64,000 bases of DNA from Tetrapyrgos nigripes (Eukaryota; Basidiomycota; Agaricomycetes; Agaricales; Campanellaceae), in contig JAACJM010000151.1 of the NCBI GenBank assembly GCA_013368315.1, positions 1 to 64,000 of the forward strand, read 5' to 3'. Below are positions 45,750 to 57,533 of this stretch, one piece after another. Position numbers and translations under genes: made by a program. Within the stretch, counting starts at the first letter, position 1; every line of letters starts with the position of its first letter. The notes under the pieces were generated by a model. It made no database searches. It worked only from the letters and a program-made list of their open reading frames with translations, and was not told the origin of the DNA.

Positions 45750-45985
45750 TGTTGGAATTTAATGATAACGATCATATTACTAAGCTACTACGCATACGGC
45801 AATCAATCAAGTACTGCGGACATACGGTCAAATGATCATACGGATATACTTAGATTATTTATATTGTTATACTACTCTGATTAATGATATATACTTGAGA
45901 GTCAAGCGAGATACGTTCGCACGCTCTTACCCCCCACTTTGTGACTCTCACTAAGACTATTCGCTAAGATAACCTAAGTCTAATA
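45750..45985 (+). repeat. Copia right LTR
   Basis: Same as the left LTR by eye over 236 bp. Followed by target copy AAGGA. Confidence 0.93.
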
Positions 45986-46147
45986 AAGGAAGTGAGGATT
46001 GTCCTTTGCAGAGAGGTCCGAGTGAAAAACCTGGAAAAACGACAATCAGCATGTTAATGGTGTGAAAGAAGACAGCTCACTGATGCCCTATATCTTTTCA
46101 CAAATGACAGAGGAAGCTCAGAGATTGATAGGGCTATTGAGTGTAGT

Positions 46148-46800
46148 AGGTAGAAAATCAACAATACACTCTGTAAGACTCCTTAAGCTCAAAGGGGTCT
46201 CGAATGATAAGTATTGATAAATTGAGGATCAACACTCGTAAGGGATGTTCTCGAAAGGTGATTGGGTTTTTAGGGTAAGATGAGTTCAATTCTGATGGAG
46301 ATTCCTCAGTGACTCTCACTGCGATTCCGCAGGTTGGGATTCCCCAATACAAATCAAACTCTCAAATCCACAATAAGGATATAATGAATTCTCTCTATTA
46401 CCACCATTGACGGGTCTCTAGTGTCTAACGGGGTGGGTTCTCTGTCTATCTACATCTACATCCTACAATACTTATATACAGATGAACAATTCAATAATGT
46501 ACAGGACAAATGATGGTATATAGCTGACGGCCGCAACTGCTAGTCTATGTGGCTTCAACAGGCAGCATGAATCTTTTTATTTTGCGAATGCTGGCGTTCC
46601 GATATCAAAGGCGCGGCGTCGAGCCCGAACTATGGCAAATATTTCTTATTCTCGGATTTCTTGTCTCTTTCTCTCGAGTTCGTATCCCTGGTTTCTTTTC
46701 TGTTACTCTTTTTACATTCCTTGGCCGCCACTAGATTGTTTCTTGGGTAAGGTGTCCAATGGTATCCGAGTATGTCAAAACTCAATATTCAAGGTATATT
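46148..46800 (+). other. LTR-like remnant upstream of the MULE-like gene
   Basis: Contains a TTATATACAG box (46470), a long pyrimidine-rich tract (46640-46730) and ends near CAATGGTATCCGAG, which resembles a Copia/Gypsy LTR end and primer-binding site. No matching second LTR or target duplication was found. Confidence 0.3.
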
Positions 46801-46814
46801 TTTAGTGCCATTCA

Positions 46815-48920
46815 CACCTGTGAAGCCCAACTAAGCGAACAAATATGATAGGACCATGGATCACATGGTCCTATCAAATTTGATAGCTTAAACCGCCCTC
46901 CCCATAGCGCGTTAACTATTGGTTAATTCTAGAGGGACTTAAACCTTTTAGAGGGCTCTGGCAGCTGGGAGAACGGGTGGCGTTGTAGAGCAGGTCATGA
47001 TGATGTCATGGTCGGGTTCGGGTCCCGTCCCTACGTCGGATCAGACGCTATCGGTTGCTCCGCTCGCTGTCCCGCCCTCCCGACAACGACGAGCACGTAT
47101 GTAGCTCAAATAAAATCGTATAAAATCGGAAAAATTGTATAGTACAGTAGAACATGAAATAAAGTATATCTAAAAATATACAACATGCTCCCACGTCGGG
47201 TCAGGCACTGTTTGTTGCTCCGCTTGTTGTCCCGCCCTCCTGACAACAGCGAGCACGTATGTAACTTTAAAAACACGTAGCAATTCGCAAAAAAAATAAT
47301 TTAAAATGGTACTCAGAATATGTAGGCCTTCTTCAAGTGAAATACACGGCTATTAATGATAGAAGACCTAAAAGACATTATTTCTCAATAAATACATAGT
47401 ATAAAAGTGTACTTGTAGGAGAATGATTTATTGACACTGTAGTCTTGAGTATGTAAGATGAATTTGTGTACTTAACATACTATGAGTGAAATGCATTTTC
47501 TTACAACTGTACAAGCTTTTCAATGGTCTGCTTTCTGAAGGACCTGTGAGTTTGAAAGAACAAGCCAGCCAAGCGAAGCCAAGTAAGCAACAGAACCTGC
47601 AAGTTTTTGAAGACTGCTTTTTTCATACTTCGATTCAAGTATCTTGTAGCATTCTGAAGCATTTTGTGCACTACAATAGATAGACTTGATATTTTTGCTC
47701 GAAATTATACTAGAAGCTTGCAAGAACATTCCATTCCTAAGCCAATTCTGCGGCCATTTGAGCAGGACGTTGGGCTCGATACCTTGTCATCGTCGTTCTC
47801 GTCGTTGAGAGGCTATTGCAGATATACGGTCCAGAGCTCAGCAGCCAATCATTGCTTTCTCTTGTCTCTCTTACTTGCACACATAGACAAGTTGATTCAA
47901 AAAATTCTGGCATTTCAAAATCATACAACTATAAATCTACTAAGTTTACATTTCCATTCCCTCAAGCACAGATTTCTTCTCATGTAACAAACATTTTCAA
48001 TACTTCTTCCCCTCGACTGGCTTTCTGCTCCACTACCTTTTCCCATTCTTCTGGGGGACTGTTCGTGTGACCATCGTTCTCTAACCATCGCCATATACCT
48101 CCGGCTGTATACTGCGTAATGCTGTAACAAGTCTCATTGTGCTGAACACCCACATTGGAATGAAGGAGTAGGGCAGAAGGAATAAGAATGGTACTTGAAC
48201 CTGGAGGAAACTCGATGACGAGCTTGAGGTCCCAGAGGACCAAGTGGCCGCCACACTTGTAATCGAAGTTGCCGAGTGCAGTAATCGCACACATACCATG
48301 GGCAGTATTCTTCGCATCGCGAAAGACCCTTCATAAGATTTCATTGCTTCCAGGTTTTAGTGGGTCATTAGAACGAGGAGTTGGAGAGCTTTCAGCAGGC
48401 AGAAGATGTATATCTGCCAGGGACATTGCAGCAGTCTCTTAATTTGAGGACGAGAGAGGTAGCGACGACAGTGACAACAGCGGAGACGAAGAGGAGGAGG
48501 GCTTGAGGACTGCTGTCAGTATCATGAAGATTACGCATGATACTGATTAACAGACTTTGCTTTATACTTGTAATTGTATTTTATTACATGTTCTACTGTA
48601 CTATACAAATTTTCTTCCGATTTTATATGATTTTATCTGAGCTACATACGTGCTCGCTGTTGTCGGGAGGGCGGGACAACAAGCGGAGCAACCGATAGCG
48701 CCTGATCCGATGTAGGGGCGGCACCTGAACCCGATCATGACCTGCTCTACGACACCACCCGTTCTCCCAGCTGCCAGAGCCCTCTAAAAGGTTTAAGTCC
48801 CTCTAGAATTAACCAATAGTTAACGCGCTATGGGGAGGGCGGTTTAAGCTATCAAATTTGATAGGACCATGTGATCCATGGTCCTATCATATTTGTTCGC
48901 TTAGTTGGGCTTCACAGGTG
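46815..48920 (-). mobile_element. 2.1-kb element with ~300-bp TIRs and 8-bp target
   Basis: Inverted repeats start CACCTGTGAAGCCCAACT and extend about 300 bp on each side, ending in GAGCACGTATGTAGC-like sequence. The duplication is GCCATTCA (46807-46814, 48921-48928). Part of the left TIR (CGTCGGGTCAGGCACTG block) is repeated at 47191-47262. It encodes a fragment like a TET/JBP-type dioxygenase (47985-48350). An 8-bp target plus this cargo is reminiscent of basidiomycete KDZ elements; hAT remains possible. Confidence 0.82.
47985..48350 (-). pseudogene. TET/JBP-like dioxygenase C-terminal fragment
   Basis: The minus strand reads FRDAKNTAHGMCAITALG, GGHLVLWDLKLVIEFPPG, ILIPSALLLHSNVGV and SITQYTAGGIWRWLEN, ending at TGA near 47986. 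This is the core of a fungal 2-oxoglutarate/iron dioxygenase group that I associate with transposon-borne TET/JBP genes of Agaricomycetes, which oxidise methylated bases. The usual HxD is FRD here and the usual Arg before YS.TQY is Cys, so two of the expected metal or cosubstrate residues seem lost; the distal His (LLHSN) is kept. The N-terminal half is absent. Probably non-functional. Confidence 0.5.
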
Positions 48921-48929
48921 GCCATTCAC

Positions 48930-50690
48930 TCATGTTTGTGACTAACTAGCCTGGAGCGACAGCCCCGTTCTTTGGCTAGTACTGACTGAAATGTCTTACG
49001 CGGATCGACTTAGTCAGTTCAGATTCAGGTAAGTGGATTTATCAACGCGTTTTTACAGGGGTGTATGACTTGCAGCCGTATCAAGATGTCCATCCTTCCA
49101 AAGCTTAACGGACAGGTAGCTGAATTCAAATCCTTATATACTTCATTAGCTTGCTAGCTGAGTGGCAGATATCGCGGCTGTCATATCCTTATATGGTTGC
49201 AGCCAATGCAGTCGTGTCTTTCAGGACATACAACTTTCGTATTTTTGATGGAATTTCTACGGGCCAAGTGCGGGAGGCAATGCAGAGGTGGCCCCCTTAA
49301 AGCGGAATCAAACCAAGAATGATACGCGTCTATATCCAGTGCAATGAGAAGTGACTCAAGGGAGCGGGCACAGACACCTGAGGGCGGGATAGCGCTGACC
49401 CGGAGGCGGGACAATAAGCGACGGGTGCGGGATCCATAACCTTATTGGGATAATGAAAGGAGCCCGGCAGAAAGGCTGTACATGACAGCGTTACACTCTT
49501 AACACTACTTACACTCTTTAATGGTGGAAAGTACTACTTACACTACTTAATACTACTTACACTTACACTATACTTGTATATACTCTATAGAAAACATGTC
49601 CTGTATAGAATCTTGTCAAACAATCTTCAGTACTTATTCCACTTATACCTGCTGCTAGCATGGTTGATCACTAGTACCATAGCTGCCACTGAACGACTCG
49701 GCATTGAGAACCTACTAAGTACCCATCTATGTAATGATATCATAGTAGTACTTACATGCACTGTACTGATATTATGATAATAATGACTCGCTGGCACGCT
49801 TATCCGACCTTCCCAATCTCAACGCAGAGGTCTTGTCTGAGTGCATGAGCAGACAGGCAAATCGGCGGCGTACTAGGGCGTAGTAGAGAAGGTTGACGAT
49901 CACGTGAATAAAGTTTGAAGCGGAGTTTGAAGATTTTTGTTGATCAAATCCGCAGACTTCGCATCGCTTTCTTACCTTTCCCTTCCACCCACCTCTCACC
50001 CCAACTCATCCCACCTACTTTTCCGTCCCCCAATTGCCAGCAAAGCCTTCAAGGACTCTCCCTTCGCAGTACTGGATCCTCCATGGGTGTTCCTTGAGCC
50101 CAATGGCTCCACGACGTTGGGGTTGATGTCCTTTCTGTCACTGGTATCTGGTTAGAACTTGCTGCAAGGAAGAGTATAGGATCCATAAGTGCTTTATATT
50201 GATTTGGTGAGTGACTGTGTCTACGCATTGGTTCACTGCTTATGATTATATTCTGGTTCTCTTCTGTTTTCAGCTTTCCAAACCTCAACGTTGATGACCA
50301 CAGTCCTCCTCTCCTCTCAAACCTATGCTTCAGTGAGTAGTTCTATCAGACTCTCAACTTTCACAGGCTCTGACTCTGTTTCTTCACAGGTTTCCAGCGG
50401 TCTTTTTTGGTCGCATCTGCTCAGTGAGGAGATGTGGTCAATGGTGTGTATACATGTCTCAATGACAAGTTCCTCCTCCCTGACCAGTTTTTCTTTCCAC
50501 TGTAGCTCCCTGATGATGTCTCGATGGTTCAGTCAAAGTATGGGTGAATGGGCGAACAGAGAAATGAGGATTTCAAAAGGTCGCGTCTTGTACTATACTT
50601 ACAAGATTCCTGTATTGCTACATACTTAAATGTGATATTGCTTTCAACAATTAATTTCATGCGCTAAGCAAGCTACGAGGAACGAGAAAA
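48930..50690. other. No gene recognised
   Basis: Includes the right end of the outer element (to about 49620). A possible short leader with a GTAAGT donor near 49031 leads nowhere. 49780-50640 has exon-like GC content but only short frames, and I see no family motif. Confidence 0.4.
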
Positions 50691-50692
50691 AA

Positions 50693-50874
50693 AACAAGTT
50701 ATATAGCCAACATAGGAAGTGTGAGGATGTATAGGAAGCATCACATTGGCTCATGCCACTCTATACATGTGTATAGAGCTGCGCATGCCCCCCCTCCTCT
50801 ATGCATCCCCAGTTGAGATAGGAAGTATAGTACTATGCCTCCTATACCATCCTATACGCATCTATAAACTTGTT
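50693..50874. mobile_element. Small foldback element (MITE)
   Basis: Ends AACAAGTTATATAG and CTATAAACTTGTT are near-complements. Inside, GGATGTATAGGA faces TCCTATACCATCC and CATAGGAAG faces inverted partners. About 180 bp, no coding capacity, target duplication not resolved. Confidence 0.6.
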
Positions 50875-50879
50875 ATTTT

Positions 50880-52870
50880 ACTGATGTATGGTAATCATCC
50901 GAGATTACACCTGGCAGAGGTAGAGAGAGTGAAACGCCAAACGTGAAATTCGAATTCGAAAAAGAAAACCTCCCTGTACATTCATCTGTCCATATCAAGG
51001 GTTGTGCAGATGGTCTACCCGAGACCAGATGTTGGGGGGAGGGGGGGTCTGAGCCAGTCTTATGACCCAAAAGTACATCACCTCTTGGAGGGTGTGTGGA
51101 CCTAGTTTCCATGGAGTTTTGTTGTTGAAACCATCAAAAGTACACTTTGGGGGGAAAAAACTTGTCTGAAATGCCTATTTGAGGCTGAATCACAGTGTAC
51201 ACACTAAATGGTAAGTAATTCTCATGGGTCCCAGTATTGTCAAAGTGTCCTGACATCTGAGGAAAGGGTTGCTACCTCAAAGGAGTTAGTTGTAGGTATC
51301 ATCCATTGCTATTTTACTTCATCTTTCAGTCAGTTGGAGGTATTCGAGGTCGACTGAAGTGAATTTTGACTCAATATCATGATTTGTAAGCGAAATTTTA
51401 TCTTATCATTTTCCCTTTTAGGAAGGAGAGGGGGAGGGGGGGAGTCTGGCTGGACCTTATGGCCCAAAAGGAACATCTGGTCTGGTCTTTGGATTTGGAT
51501 TTGGATTTGGAGGTGCACTGGTACTGACTACCAACCGATTACTGACCAACTGACCAACCAGCAACTGTGAACACTCATGACAAATGAAGCACAAGTACTA
51601 AGAAATACACATGTCACGGTGTATGTAGTCCTCTACTCACCACATGCCAACTTATTTTCCTCACCTACTTACTTAACTTCATGATTCTGTTTCTCATTTT
51701 TGTTCCCGATGTTGTGGACTTGCATTTGTAAACCTGTAACACTACTCATTTTTCTTCCTCGTCTATCTTCTGCTTCTCATAAACCTGTACCAATACTTAT
51801 TTCTGTGGTGAATGTCTGTACAACTACTTCGTTATCCCCAACTCCAGACCAAAGGGACAGGAGGAGGGACGTGTCCCACTGATCGATCAACAAATTCGGG
51901 TTCTGAAATTTTAAACAGCGATTCCCACATGAGGTCATTGTTTTCAGCGTTCCATTGCCTTCTACGCTTTACCACCATGACTCTCTCGCAATGCCTCGGT
52001 CTTGCTGCCAGCGCGTGCCCATTATTCCTTGCTCAACGTTGTCAGAGCTCTTGCAACTTTTGTCTGCTATCGACCTATTGCATCTCCACCAGCGTGTAGT
52101 AGACCATACAGCTCCGAACAAGCAATCTAAAATATTGAGAGCTCGTTTCAAAGCCGATGTTATTGCCGAAAAGCTACTTTATTCAGAGAATTTCATCTAC
52201 AGCTTTCTTGTTTGCTCACGAATATGAAGCAAAGTGTCAAGTAATGGACCGCGCATTCGGTGAGGGCTTTTGTCGTCTGTTCAGTGAAAAGGTTTTATAT
52301 TCAATGGTTCAGTTTGGGTGCTGTCAGAACCTATCAATTCATTCCGACTCTGGATGTAACCAACAATCATCACAAATCCTAATTTTTGATCCCATTGATT
52401 TGTATCGACTGCAGTTTTTGGAGGAATGAGATTGGTAGCCTGAGTTTGAAGACATGGAGAGTAATGGTCCTATACTGCGGAGTGTTAATTGGTCAATTGC
52501 ATGGGCTGCTTTATGGTGCATGAGTGGAAATGTTTTTGGAGCTACGCTGCTAGTAGTGAGTACTAGTACTGTCAGGGTCCAGGGAACTTGCATATACGTC
52601 TGACCCAGTTTAACACCGTGACCGAATGACTTGATTTTCAAACCTCAACTTGATGAACTGTTGCTGAGTTCAATTGGGCTTACAACGGAGTCAGGGACTG
52701 GCGCACAAGTTGTGCCGCTAAGAATATAACATATCTGTAAATAAAGCGAGTCTGCCTATACAACTTACCTGGAGTCGGGGGTGGCGCACCTATGCGCCGT
52801 TGAGATGACGTCGGTCTGTCGGCGTGCTATTGACAAAGAAACTCACTGAGTCGGACTTTGAATTGACTAT
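50880..52870. other. No gene recognised
   Basis: Two similar G-rich blocks (about 51010-51100 and 51420-51480) share RTCTGRSY..GGCCCAAAAGKWACATC in direct orientation. A short (GATTTG)n tract follows at 51490. The remaining frames are short and match nothing I know. Confidence 0.4.
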
Positions 52871-52877
52871 ACCCCAA

Positions 52878-53541
52878 TATGTCTCGTTTCTCCTACCCTC
52901 TTTCGCCTCCTCCCACTCTTTCGCCCTCCTCTCCTTCCCTCCCTCCTTCCCCCTTCTTCTCTCTCCCATACCGTTCCTCACTCACTGACGTATTTTATAT
53001 GTAGGGCAACACCGGTACTACGGACCTCACTACCCACGTCTCAAAGCTCTCTGAAAGCGGTGGTGGATTCAGGGAATGTGTTTCAGCTACCTACGTCGAT
53101 AGAGGAATAGAAGAGCCTTGAGGATAATCTGAGGCAACAAGGCGATGTTGGGTGGATGTGGGAATGGGAGTAGGATATATTGAGTTAGTGATGGGGTTTA
53201 GGATGGTTTGGATTGATGGGAGAGGCGGGGGTTGGGGGAGGCGGAGTGGAGAGGCGGTAGAGGGGTGAAGATCGGTGGGGGGAATTTTGAGGCTGTGGTT
53301 TATGGGGTATAATGGTCAACTCGGGTACAGAACTTACCTCCGGGCAGTAAAACGATTTTTCAGTTGTTTTTCATAGTAACTGTGTATCTAATGTCACTTG
53401 AACTTGTGATAACCAATTTCGCCGTATATTACTGTAATACAACTTGGCAATTGTTGTGCGCAGCGATGGGATATGTTCAACTTCACCACTGTTATTTCCC
53501 ATTCATCACAATAATATCCAACTACATGGCTGGTAACGGCA
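52878..53541 (+). pseudogene. Second copy of the oxidase 3' end and flank
   Basis: Copy of 8725-9043 plus 10724-11025. The BBE-type C-terminus is readable (RYYGPHYPRLKAL, a 2-bp insertion, then AVVDSGNVFQLPTSIEE and a stop). The flank then runs through the site where the 1.68-kb element sits in the other copy, without the element. A 44-bp insertion lies near 53310-53350. Non-functional. Confidence 0.8.
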
Positions 53542-54116
53542 TCTAGAAGACGATACTGTAAAGCCATATCTACATCTGTCTCATTCAAGAGAGAGCTCTG
53601 GGAATCGTGATATCGACGAAAAGCAATGACACGACTTCGACCGTGAAAGACGAGCTCTCAGAGCGGCTAAACTCCTTTCGCCACACAGAGCCGAATCGTT
53701 ATTCAATTCCAGGTCAATCTCCGTCCAAACTCTGGGCAAGACTAAGGCAGCATCGTGCCAAAGTAGACAGACGTTCATGAAATGGGGCTCGGAAGGAGCT
53801 TCGGATGTTGAGAAATGGGATATTTTCTGACACAGGCTTCCCTTTGCGTGCTAGGTCTTTTACTGCGTCTCATGGTCAGTGAAGTCCTGTCCATCAAAGT
53901 TTTCTTGGCTGTATCTCGAGCTTTTTGCTATCTATCTCATTGTATATCTGTAGGAAACAAGGAATTATTATACGGACATATGTCATTCATAGTTGGAAAG
54001 CATGAAATGCGTCAACCCTTCAAGGTGAAATACCGAGATTATACTAGCTCGGCACAATCGCAGCTCAGCTATGGACGAGTCCAACAGCTCTGCGATATAG
54101 CTTGCAACTTATGTCT

Positions 54117-56436
54117 TCAGTCATGATCCTTTTTAAACGATCCCATTGGAACTGGATTTCCATCACGTTCGGCATAGACTCGAGGTTCAAACCGTGTTGC
54201 ATTGGCAAAATTGGATCCTTCCTCAGGAGCAAACCACCACAGCGTAGTCACAGAAGCCCCAGGGAAGGTGTACTTTGCCTGAAAACCACGACGTCAAAAC
54301 TAATCGAAATCATGACTAGGGATCATGAAGACACACCTGCATCCCTCGGAACTCAATCGTTGTTGTAATGGGAGTAGGATTCCAAGAATCTGGGCCGTCC
54401 GGTCGATCATCCCCTGTGCTGCACATCAACACGAGCAAAAGAAGAAGACCGGTAGCCAACTCACAATTCAAGACAACCAACGAGTACCTCAACCAATCTG
54501 ATGGATTGTTCCTCCTCGTAACAAACGCACTAACCCTCAGCGCCCAACTCAAATCCCCTTGCACGTTAACCTGAATACGCTGTCCAAAGGGTCCCCCGGC
54601 ATCTTTCGGTATAATGGCTTTCGAAGCGTGCGCCATCGCATAAAACTCTTGATTGACGCTCCAGCTTCCACCATTCACTGTGACAATACCTCGACATCCA
54701 GCAGGACAGCTTTGTGTTCCTGGCAGCTTGGGACCACCGCTCCCATTAAGAGCGAGACTCCACATGAGACCAGTACTGGAACCGTGTTCAAGGGCACCGA
54801 TGAAGATGTTATCCATGTACCATTTGATATCGCCCCACCAGTCACTACCGATTGTCCCGGCGCACTCGGTAAAGTATACCTCTTTATTCGGGAATGCATT
54901 GACAAAGAAATCTTGTTTTGAGCGGTCTCCTTGATAGCAGTGGAAAGCCTTGAGTACAAGTTAATTATTGCATAAGGCACGAAAGGAATCCTCCTTACGG
55001 CGCCTGCGAAAGCATTGGGAGCTGCCTGTAGGACTTGTATGGGGTACGCAGCATTTGGGTACTCATTCGGAATCTCCCAATTATGGTCGTAGGCTATATA
55101 AGACAGTGAATTAAATGATCAGTGAACAAGAAGAGAAGAAAATCGACGAGTACCAATAAGCTTGACACTCCCAAAACCATTGTTGTTCATCAAGGTCCTC
55201 AAAGCCTGTCCGATCTGGGCTTCTTGAGCAGGCGTCAGTCTCGATGTGGGGTATGAGAAATCCTCGTTCCGAGGCTCATTCTGGATTGAAATAGCGTATG
55301 GCGTAATGCCATGGTCTCTGAAACCTTGAATACATTTGAGAAGGTATGTGGCGTCTGGTGAAGAAAAAATGTAAAAGTATTATCATTAAATTCAGTCAAA
55401 AGTGCATGAATTGAAACTAGACTGCTACTTACAAGAGGTAAGCATGTTGGAGTTAAGGGAACCGCCCTTCATACTCCGTGAGTCCTTCATCCATCCAGGC
55501 TACAAGGAGGTTAGATCCGATGCATAGGATTATAAAAGGAAAGAACAAACGGGAGACCAAGGAAGGACATGGACTTTGATCTCTGCAGGCAGCCGTCAGT
55601 ATCTAGGCGGTTATTCCGATACATCAAAATCATACGAGAGTTGACATTGTGAATATCCGTCAAGACAGAGAAGACGTAGGGAGGTGCATTGTTGATATTG
55701 AAATTGTTGAATGATGTATCGCCGTCAAAGTCGTCGAAATTGTAAGCTAGTAGTTCCACCGTGTCAGACCTTCCAAATATGCAAAGATAGATTCAGAAAA
55801 GCTCACTTGTAGCTGAAAAGTCCGATGCCCCAAGTGGAACCCGAATGTAGTTCAATCCCGCAACATTAGCACCATCCGTGGGGGAGAACAGGTAGTTCAA
55901 AAGATCATTGTAGGCGTTCTGGTTGGTCGACTTGTTATTATCAGTTAGTATGAATCTGAATCTCAAAGTTTGGATGACGACTTTAATACCTTCAAATTGT
56001 TCAGGACTTCGAGGAGAAACAAAGCAGTCAGTACGAATCGACGAAAGGAACGACTCTTCTCGTACGTTGCGCAGCAGAGTCGGCTGGAAAAATAAAATGA
56101 TATTAAGATCGTGCTTTCAGGGCCTCAGGTATAAGGGAACGTACTGAGAGTGCCTCCAAACCCGTAAATATTCTGCAGTTCCACAGAGTCGTGAACAACG
56201 ATATCAGCAGCTTCGGCAGACCCAGGGGAGACAAAGTTGATTGGAGATGACACAGGCACTCTGGTAAACAACCAGGAACGATCCCACATGGTTTGCCACT
56301 GTTCGTGAAAGCGATGAATATGGTGAGCTTAAGCTGGAGGCACAAGGTATCGGAGACTCACGATATCCCATATCTGCTGAGCTCCACAGAGTCCAACACC
56401 GAGGAAAAGTAAGGGTAGAGAAAGGAACAGACGCAT
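54117..56436 (-). CDS. Secreted GH30 glycoside hydrolase
   Basis: A glycoside hydrolase family 30 enzyme, likely an endo-beta-1,6-glucanase or glucosylceramidase-like protein that acts outside the cell. Thirteen exons, all GT-AG: 56436-56362, 56298-56145, 56083-56066, 56006-55990, 55930-55807, 55746-55636, 55582-55551, 55499-55433, 55354-55154, 55093-54999, 54948-54465, 54413-54337 and 54278-54117. The sum is 1617 nt, giving 538 residues. The signal peptide is MRLFLSLPLLFLGVGLCGAQ. Family motifs: YGFGGTLTDSAAQ, NYIRVPLGASDFS, HVLPWSPPGWMKDS, acid/base SIQNEP, nucleophile YFTEC and, near the C-terminus, FGQRIQV and TTLWWFAP. No stop or missing catalytic residue was found. Exons 3 and 4 are only 18 and 17 nt. 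Confidence 0.93.
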
Positions 56437-56540
56437 TGATGTTTACAGGACAGATGCGTACGAACAGACAGGAGTCTCTTGACCTCAGCGAAGGGAAGAA
56501 AAGACTAGACTGGCTTGGAATTGTCTGGTCATAAAATCAG

Positions 56541-56550
56541 CCTTTTATGT
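56541..56550 (-). promoter_or_regulatory. TATA-like box upstream of GH30
   Basis: Minus strand ACATAAAAGG, about 105 bp before the GH30 start codon, followed by a pyrimidine-rich leader (CTTTTCTTCCCTTCG). Position is plausible for a fungal core promoter; not tested. Confidence 0.35.
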
Positions 56551-57533
56551 AGAGATATTGAGTACTACCATTATCCGAAGCCTCCGTACGAAACAGCGCG
56601 CAATCCTTGTAAGTTCACGCGTACCATGAATAGCATGATGAACGGCTATCTGATTTACTACCGCGACACATTTGCGGATGATTGTCCTGAGGTAATCCTT
56701 GCTTAATCCGATGTGCTCCTTCCATGGATGATGATGGCTATATGGCGACATTCCTCTGTAGCTAGGCACGTCGAGATTCCGCCAAGGGATTGTTCAAATA
56801 ATGTCGTTGTGCCAAGTACAGAGACCTATTCAGATATCGGTCTGGAGTTAACTGCCGTCAGCCTAGGACACTAAGTTAGTCGCAAGTCTCCTCCATCACC
56901 GGGCCAAAAACTAGGTACAAAAGGGAAAATCAGATGCAACACAATACTTGCAGAACGCCCAAGGAATAAGCTAAACCCAGAGGCTGACAGAACCTATAGA
57001 TCACGGAATCAAGAACAGGACCCGTGTGCGGCACTCACGGAAAACAAAGATTAGTCTAATGTTTTCCGTCCTCCCTGTTTGATATTGTGAATCACTTTCC
57101 TCCTAGATAATCCAAGGGTCAGCTCGTGAGCGCCGAACGAATATCTACACCGGTAACGCCGCAGGGACTGAATGCCGGGTATTTCATCTGTCTCGACTAT
57201 GAGGCGCCGTTTGGAATAAAAATAAAATGTCCGACGTTTACGCTCAAGATAGATAGATAGATACGCGGTGTGGTCCCATTGAGGAACTACCGGTTTACAG
57301 GTCATAAGCAGTACACGAGGGATCCAAAGTTAATAACTCGTTGCCCCAATTCTACCTGCTACGGGGCAGGACTCAAAAAATTCCCCCTTATGCCTGTCTC
57401 ACAAGGACCAACCGAGCCAATCTTCCTTCGACGCGGCGAGAAGGTTCTACTATGGGAAGGTGTCTTGGGAATGTAAAGAAGGTGTGGGTTCAGAAAACCC
57501 TATTTCCACTTTGGCGGACAGTGTACTAATGGA

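Larger units (their letters stand above)
40946..45985 (+). mobile_element. Ty1/Copia retrotransposon, full length
   Basis: LTRs of 236 bp at 40946-41181 and 45750-45985 look identical by eye. The target duplication is AAGGA (40941-40945, 45986-45990). Primer-binding-site candidate GGTTATGGGCCCC follows the left LTR directly, and a purine tract GAAGGGGAG precedes the right LTR. Gag and pol frames are open. This is the youngest insertion in the window, on the opposite strand to the MULE-like gene it splits. Confidence 0.95.
31002..46030 (-). pseudogene. MULE-like DDE transposase gene, split by Copia and DIRS elements
   Basis: A multi-exon minus-strand gene of a large agaricomycete family usually annotated as hypothetical. 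The first readable exon crosses the Copia site (VFHSDLSAKDNPHFL, then DIDSYADWISMEGADF). Next come a Ser-rich exon (40052-40680), an exon with SWTGSTGHKNADSRVFGL and LRCNGVRHCEFLD (39730-40000), then CKLESCDGQPEVRMVKD up to 39592. The DIRS element follows. Coding resumes at about 34325 with ETEYFVGCSRW, then QRPCPTKMIMFIPVDE and HNHPVY. Candidate catalytic residues are D in ADFTFKRV, D in LDSEPAQA and E in NTNMVEGGHAARN. A coiled coil (31990-32400) and an acidic tail to 31002 close it. Nothing in the exons read looked broken apart from the two insertions, but not every junction was checked. Confidence 0.65.
30390..49620 (-). mobile_element. Candidate outer MULE-like element holding nested insertions
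   Basis: Left subterminal repeats AGTGTAAGTGTAAGT, AGTGTAAGTTG and GAGTGTAAGTAG (30505-30615) appear inverted on the right (49500-49575, for example ACTACTTACACTTACACT). TATAGAG.GTATA..AAGTATA near 30402 is mirrored by CTATAGAGTATATACAAGTATA near 49590. Exact ends and a target duplication could not be fixed, so the limits are approximate. Inside are the MULE-like transposase gene, Copia, DIRS and the 2.1-kb TIR element. Confidence 0.45.

Noticed and set aside
31002..46030. KDZ transposase identity for the MULE-like gene
   Set aside because: The motifs (ADFTFKRV, LDSEPAQA, MVEGGHAARN) fit a MULE-like DDE arrangement; I do not see the KDZ hallmark motifs.
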